Virus record (IMG/VR): IMGVR_UViG_3300025949_000002
Coordinates: 1-60,719 of that record
From: a virus
DNA length: 60,719 nt
Strand: one strand, 5' to 3'
In this document: positions 57,585 to 60,719 of the stretch, in pieces
Layout of the letters: every line of letters begins with the position of its first letter
Position numbering within the stretch: position 1 is the first letter of the stretch
Translations under genes and position numbers: made by a program
Notes under the pieces: generated by a model
The model's database searches: none
What the model was told of the DNA's origin: nothing
What the model saw: the letters and a program-made list of their open reading frames with translations, nothing else

Positions 57585-58049
57585 TCATGCCGCGTTGCGC
57601 TCATGCGTTTCAATCTGCCACTCTTCAAGACTGATCCCTGTCGCGGCAATCAATTCGTCCATACCCAACGAGTGAGAGACCAAACGTTGAGTTGTTCCAG
57701 CGTCGTAAAGCGTTGCCTGAAAGCGGCACTTGAGCAAAGATTTGCAGATCCGTACCCTCTCTGCATGAGCCTCCTTTTCAGTGGCAAAGGTGCGCGTGAG
57801 GGTAAACGGAGGTTCTGCGTCTGCACCTTGTGCCCTTTCTGCCGCCTCTGCGATCGGCCTCACATCATCGGCCAAAATGTTGTTTGCCATGCTCTCGACA
57901 CTGCACCGGATCTCCACCACTCCGCGCAGCGCGAACGCCAGCGCATGTTCCCTGCATAGATCAACGTACCCCCATGTATAGGCCGTGCCGACCCGCAGAG
58001 ACACGACGTCCTCATCCTGCCCCAACTCCCCGCAGACCTCGCATTTCAT
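57585..58049 (-). CDS. Hypothetical protein with N-terminal zinc motif
   Basis: 154 residues from ATG 58049 with GGAGGAGAGGGAG upstream. CEVCGELG and, later, CREHA make a Cys/His site as in small phage proteins; the rest is alpha/beta (TFATEKEAHAERVRICKSLL; GMDELIAATGISLEEWQIE). Overlaps the upstream mini-gene by ATGA. Confidence 0.55.
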   Translation of the reverse strand: MKCEVCGELGQDEDVVSLRVGTAYTWGYVDLCREHALAFALRGVVEIRCSVESMANNILADDVRPIAEAAERAQGADAEPPFTLTRTFATEKEAHAERVRICKSLLKCRFQATLYDAGTTQRLVSHSLGMDELIAATGISLEEWQIETHERNAA

Positions 58050-58129
58050 CGCTCCCTCTCCTCCTCCCCACCCCTCCCCCGCTCCAGTTTCTCCCGCACG
58101 GCAGCGCGGATGAATTCTGCCGCCGTCAT
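58046..58129 (-). CDS. 27-residue RHH-tail mini-gene
   Basis: MTAAEFIRAAVREKLERGRG closely matches the end of the ribbon-helix-helix protein at 59217 (SEFIREAVREWVERGRGGES). ATGA overlaps on both sides show it is probably translated. It keeps only the last helix of the RHH fold, so it is either a remnant of a duplicated repressor or a small interfering peptide. Confidence 0.45.
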   Translation of the reverse strand: MTAAEFIRAAVREKLERGRGGEEERER

Positions 58130-58482
58130 GTCTCCTCACCTTCACGGAACAGGCTCGGTGTCTCCGGTTCCATCTTCACGACAGGGAAGCACGTCCTGCA
58201 CAGATTGCCGAGCGGAACCGTATCGTCGTCGAATTCAATGATCCTCACCGGGCCTTTGGAGGAGTAGACGCCGAACCGATGGTTGAATGCTGACTCGATC
58301 GGCAGACCGCAGACGGTGACGGTGCTGTCTGGCATCTTGCAATCAGGGTTGAAAACATGGTGCGGCGCGGGCCTCCACGTCCCGGCAGAGTGGACTTTCG
58401 ACAACGGCCCTTTCATTATGCCGTGTTCGTCGATTTGCCGCCACGCTACCGGCCTGTATGGTTTGATAAGTGTGCTACTCAT
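58126..58482 (-). CDS. Hypothetical early protein
   Basis: 118 residues (MSSTLIKPYRPVAWRQIDEH; HHVFNPDCKMPDSTVTVCGL; LCRTCFPVV). Three spaced cysteines plus His suggest a metal site. ATGA-coupled downstream; upstream, its ATG overlaps the TGA of an open frame that continues the 58643 gene past an amber codon. Confidence 0.55.
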   Translation of the reverse strand: MSSTLIKPYRPVAWRQIDEHGIMKGPLSKVHSAGTWRPAPHHVFNPDCKMPDSTVTVCGLPIESAFNHRFGVYSSKGPVRIIEFDDDTVPLGNLCRTCFPVVKMEPETPSLFREGEET

Positions 58483-58642
58483 GCTGCTATCTCCTCTGGC
58501 GTATCGAATTCATAGAGCGGTTCGGGGTTTTGGCTTTGGAGAGATAACCTTTGCAGTGGGAAAGATTCACACCCGAGAGCAAACACTGACAGATACCTTC
58601 CAAAGCCGTATTTCTCCCCAAGTCGTTCTTATGCCGCTTCCG
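58479..58642 (-). other. Open extension after the TAG of the 58643 gene
   Basis: In frame with the preceding gene, the sequence after TAG stays open for more than 50 codons (YGFGRYLSVFALGCESFPLQ; NPEPLYEFDTPEEIAA) and ends with a TGA overlapping the next ATG (ATGA), like ordinary gene pairs here. No ATG or GTG start is available; a TTG in GACTTGGGG lacks a good SD. Same configuration as at 3176-3322. Confidence 0.4.
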
Positions 58643-58912
58643 CTACAGAAGCCCCTGTGCGCGTCCTGCTGCCTCCAGGCGGTCAAGAACCTGTTGCTTC
58701 CGCTCTTCAGGTTCCAGCGTCCAGTTCTCCCGCATGTAGTTGATTATGCTGTCTGCATTGATAGCCCCGTAGTCTCCTGCGTCGGTCCTGATGAGCCACC
58801 CTCCCAAGCAGTCGCCCATTTCGAGGCTCGTTACAGATTCCCATTCGAGAGAGTGGATCTTGATGCCGAGATCCTTGGCGGCTTTCTCAATACGCTTGCG
58901 TGAATTGCTCAT
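58643..58912 (-). CDS. Hypothetical protein ending at an in-frame amber
   Basis: 89 residues (MSNSRKRIEKAAKDLGIKIH; GDYGAINADSIINYMRENWT; VLDRLEAAGRAQGLL). Alpha/beta, soluble. Its frame continues beyond TAG to the next gene, so a product of about 140 residues is possible by readthrough. ATGA-coupled to the upstream gene. Not recognised. Confidence 0.55.
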   Translation of the reverse strand: MSNSRKRIEKAAKDLGIKIHSLEWESVTSLEMGDCLGGWLIRTDAGDYGAINADSIINYMRENWTLEPEERKQQVLDRLEAAGRAQGLL

Positions 58913-59220
58913 GCTACTTTCTCCTGTTTAAGAGTGAGGTCAAACAAAAACTCTGAGAACATCACGGCACGTTGAACAAACATTGCCACGGCAGGAAACT
59001 GCACTGCTACCTCTTCGCATTGGTCACAAATCAGCCATTCCGTAACGACCACTTTGGGGGTTTCGCTTGGAGACGAGCAGTGCCAAGTCAACGCGCCACA
59101 AGTCCCACATGCTCGGTAGAAGACATCACTGTCAGGCCAACGTTGCATATCTTTTTGGATAGTCGGGAAGTCCATGACGACCCCACTATAAGCCTTCAAC
59201 TTCTGTTCGGAAGTCATCAT
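58909..59220 (-). CDS. Zinc-motif hypothetical protein
   Basis: 103 residues from ATG 59220, overlapping the RHH gene stop. CGTCGALTWHC and CDQCEE form a likely zinc ribbon; the C-terminal part is hydrophobic-helical (AMFVQRAVMFSEFLFDLTL) but too polar for a membrane anchor. Not recognised. Confidence 0.55.
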   Translation of the reverse strand: MMTSEQKLKAYSGVVMDFPTIQKDMQRWPDSDVFYRACGTCGALTWHCSSPSETPKVVVTEWLICDQCEEVAVQFPAVAMFVQRAVMFSEFLFDLTLKQEKVA

Positions 59221-59426
59221 CTGCTCTCCCCACCCCTCCCCCGCTCCACCCACTCCCGCACGGCCTCCCGGATGAACTCCGAGCGGTGGTGCGGGCCTGC
59301 CAGGGCGTCCACGGCGTCCCGGTCCCGCCGCTCCATCACAAGTCCGATCCTGACCGGATCTTGTATTTCGGTGGGACGCTTCGCCCCGTCGCGCTTACCG
59401 CCGCTACGGCCCTTTTTGCCACTCAA
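59217..59426 (-). CDS. Ribbon-helix-helix DNA-binding protein
   Basis: 69 residues from TTG with GGAGG ten bases upstream. Basic N-terminus (GKKGRSGGKRDGAKRP), a beta strand (VRIGLVMERRDRD) and two helices ending SEFIREAVREWVERG give a CopG/Arc-type RHH. A dimeric repressor is likely, perhaps of the methyltransferase operon it belongs to and of the 32-bp dyad upstream. Related to the 27-residue gene at 58046. Confidence 0.65.
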   Translation of the reverse strand: MSGKKGRSGGKRDGAKRPTEIQDPVRIGLVMERRDRDAVDALAGPHHRSEFIREAVREWVERGRGGESR

Positions 59427-59444
59427 ATAGATCGTGCCTCCTGT

Positions 59445-60089
59445 CTATAAATGCAGTAACAGTTGACGCCCCAAGAACTCCGTATAGGCAGGAGGAATCG
59501 CCTGTGTCAATTCCTCCTTTGTCATCCAGTCGATGCCCATTGCGGACGCCCAGGCGGCTTTCCTGCGGTGATCCGGCGGAACGAGGCCCGTGGAGTTATC
59601 GCCATGCCCGGAGGGGGTACAGTAGCCGTCTTTTCCGATGCGCTTCCCCTTGTGGGAATGGTGGGGAGGCTGCATCAGAAATACGTTGCTTTCAAACAAC
59701 CGATGCCGGAATACCTTTAGACCGAACATAAGCCCGCATAGCGTCACGGTATCGACCAGCGGAGCACCTATCACATTCTCCATAATCCACGGTTTACCCG
59801 ACGATACCAGCAGTTCCCGCGTCGGCTCAATCAAGTCCGGGTATTCGTTCTCGGCATGGATTGAATGAGTACAACTGAATTCCTGACAGGGAGGGGAGGC
59901 GTGGATGGCATCAAAACACCGTCCGCATTCTGCCAGATACTCTAGCGCGTCTGCCTGAACGAAGCGGAAAGGATAGTTTCTCTGTGGCTTTTTGTCCACC
60001 CCTACCACGTCAAAACCTGCCCGGTGATAGCCCATGCCCGCACCGCCAGCACAGCAAAACAAGTCAAGCAGAATTGGTTTTCGTGACAA
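59445..60089 (-). CDS. DNA (cytosine-5) methyltransferase, second copy
   Basis: 214 residues from TTG with GGAGG six bases upstream. Motif I LLDLFCCAGGAGMGYHRAGF, motif IV ASPPCQEF with the catalytic Cys, motif VI ENVIGA, and the end IPPAYTEFLGRQL. It resembles the 3561 enzyme over its whole length but differs in the central target region and lacks its NHPGVGLYG insertion, so the two may methylate different sites. First gene of an operator-covered leftward operon. Confidence 0.9.
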   Translation of the reverse strand: MSRKPILLDLFCCAGGAGMGYHRAGFDVVGVDKKPQRNYPFRFVQADALEYLAECGRCFDAIHASPPCQEFSCTHSIHAENEYPDLIEPTRELLVSSGKPWIMENVIGAPLVDTVTLCGLMFGLKVFRHRLFESNVFLMQPPHHSHKGKRIGKDGYCTPSGHGDNSTGLVPPDHRRKAAWASAMGIDWMTKEELTQAIPPAYTEFLGRQLLLHL

Positions 60090-60119
60090 TGGAATCCTCC
60101 CCTAAAACATTCAAACCCT

Positions 60120-60155
60120 CTATTTGATTATACACTAAAATAATCAAATAGTCAA
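60120..60155 (-). promoter_or_regulatory. Leftward promoter covered by a 32-bp dyad
   Basis: Minus strand TTGACT (60155-60150), 17-base spacer, TATAAT (60132-60127). CTATTTGATTAT (60120-60131) and its exact complement ATAATCAAATAG (60140-60151) flank eight bases and cover the whole promoter. This is the longest perfect operator-like dyad seen and should tightly control the second cytosine methyltransferase operon. Confidence 0.85.
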
Positions 60156-60156
60156 C

Positions 60157-60182
60157 AGAAAAAGGGGCCTGTTTCAGCCCCT
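60157..60182 (-). terminator. Intrinsic terminator, leftward
   Basis: On the minus strand AGGGGC, 8-base loop, GCCCCT, then TTTTTC. It separates the 60409 gene from the methyltransferase promoter. Confidence 0.75.
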
Positions 60183-60196
60183 GATTACCTACCGCT

Positions 60197-60409
60197 CTAT
60201 CGCGCCGCTGCCAGTTCCCGCGCTGGTCTCTCCACGCAGGACGAGCGACAAACGGGATCGCCATTCGAGACGCGGTACACCCACTCGGACGGCCCGACAT
60301 GCGCCCAGAACAGGAATCCCGACGCGTCGATCCTGCTCCACTTCTCGCACGTCATCGGGCCGGTGATGTAGAAGACCTCTCGGCGGTTCGGTATCAGGCT
60401 GTTTTCCAC
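60197..60409 (-). CDS. Small hypothetical protein
   Basis: 70 residues from GTG with GGAGG six bases upstream, the same start context as the 52965 gene (GGAGGTGCRGCGTG). Sequence ENSLIPNRREVFYITGPMTC, then SGFLFWAHVGPSEWVYRVSN suggests a small beta protein. A TATAAT lies about 19 bases before the GTG without a clear -35. Single-gene transcript ended by the terminator. Not recognised. Confidence 0.55.
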   Translation of the reverse strand: MENSLIPNRREVFYITGPMTCEKWSRIDASGFLFWAHVGPSEWVYRVSNGDPVCRSSCVERPARELAAAR

Positions 60410-60592
60410 GCTGCACCTCCTGTGGGCATTATACGCCGAAACTGCCCGTTTTTGCCCCCTAGCGTCCAAAACCTGAAGGGAAATGGGGTTGCGCCTCCAT
60501 CTGCGGAGGGTAGGGGTGTTTTTGGCTTTGGAGAGTGGTAGGTTTTGACCACAGGGCCAGCACCCCGCACCTCTGCTTCGCTACCTGCCCAT
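60410..60592. other. Intergenic region upstream of the 60409 gene
   Basis: Contains a minus-strand TATAAT (60433-60428) with no good -35. No convincing gene. It continues, through the terminal repeat, into the gap at 1-490. Confidence 0.4.
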
Positions 60593-60719
60593 AGACAGTG
60601 ACTAATTCCCCTCCTGTCGCTGTCCTGCATACATCTGTACCGGCACACACCGTAGCAGATCTGTCCCAAACTGACGCTTTACAAATCCTGCCTTACTGAA
60701 AGCAAGCTTAGTCACAGAC
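60593..60719. repeat. Right copy of 127-bp direct terminal repeat
   Basis: Identical to bases 1-127; see that entry. Joining the two copies gives a continuous circular map without interrupting any gene. Confidence 0.95.

Noticed and set aside
1-60719. CRISPR array
   Set aside because: No set of regularly spaced direct repeats of 25-40 bases was seen; the 10.9-11.3 kb repeats are short and in both orientations.

Overview
The window is a complete, circularly closing genome of a tailed bacteriophage. The first and last 127 bases are identical, so the unit genome is about 60,592 bp. Sigma70-type promoters, strong Shine-Dalgarno (SD) sites, frequent GTG and TTG starts, intrinsic terminators and dense ATGA/GTGA gene overlaps point to a bacterial host with fairly high GC. 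The host phylum cannot be read from the sequence. HK97-type head genes, a tape measure gene, a frameshifted tail chaperone pair and a lack of recognisable contractile-sheath genes suggest a siphovirus. CI/Cro-like regulators are present, but no integrase or partition gene was recognised.

Layout. (1) 0.5-2.1 kb: regulatory switch with two leftward HTH genes, one rightward HTH gene, repeated operator-like sequences and consensus promoters. (2) 2.1-5.4 kb: rightward chain of small coupled genes with a first cytosine methyltransferase. (3) 5.36-6.46 kb: poorly coding, RNA-like segment with structured elements and an array of degenerate tRNA-like sequences. (4) 6.5-13.2 kb: replication and modification genes (DUF1064-like nuclease, SSB-like protein, primase-helicase, ten-copy repeat origin candidate, adenine methyltransferase, HNH protein). 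(5) 13.2-16.9 kb: about a dozen small unknown genes. (6) 16.90-17.19 kb: a free-standing promoter, structured RNA and terminator. (7) 17.2-30.9 kb: terminase, portal with a nuclease-like tail, protease, capsid, connectors, tail tube, chaperones, tape measure. (8) 30.96-33.2 kb: insertion-like accessory module (HNH endonuclease, ImmA-like peptidase, excisionase-like HTH, membrane zinc-ribbon protein). (9) 33.3-45.5 kb: tail tip, receptor-binding and decoration proteins, including two LamG-type paralogues. (10) 45.7-50.4 kb: membrane and coiled-coil proteins and an amidase endolysin, a plausible lysis region. Its first gene is a stand-alone ethylene-receptor-like membrane domain. (11) 49.1-60.4 kb: leftward genes from several promoters, mostly small unknown proteins, plus a wHTH replication-type protein, a wHTH-HNH fusion derived from it, and a second cytosine methyltransferase.

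Inferred cooperation: the switch at 1.6-2.1 kb and dyad-covered promoters at 54.6 and 60.1 kb control early transcription. The primase-helicase and SSB-like protein probably act at the 10.9-11.3 kb origin candidate. Three DNA methyltransferases probably modify phage DNA against host restriction. The late rightward block builds and releases the particle.

Most worth following up: the phage-encoded ethylene-binding-like domain (45,685-46,095), which keeps all seven ligand-critical residues of plant ETR1; the unknown structured RNA before terminase; the tRNA-like array including one without an anticodon arm; and two in-frame amber codons that each split what looks like one gene.
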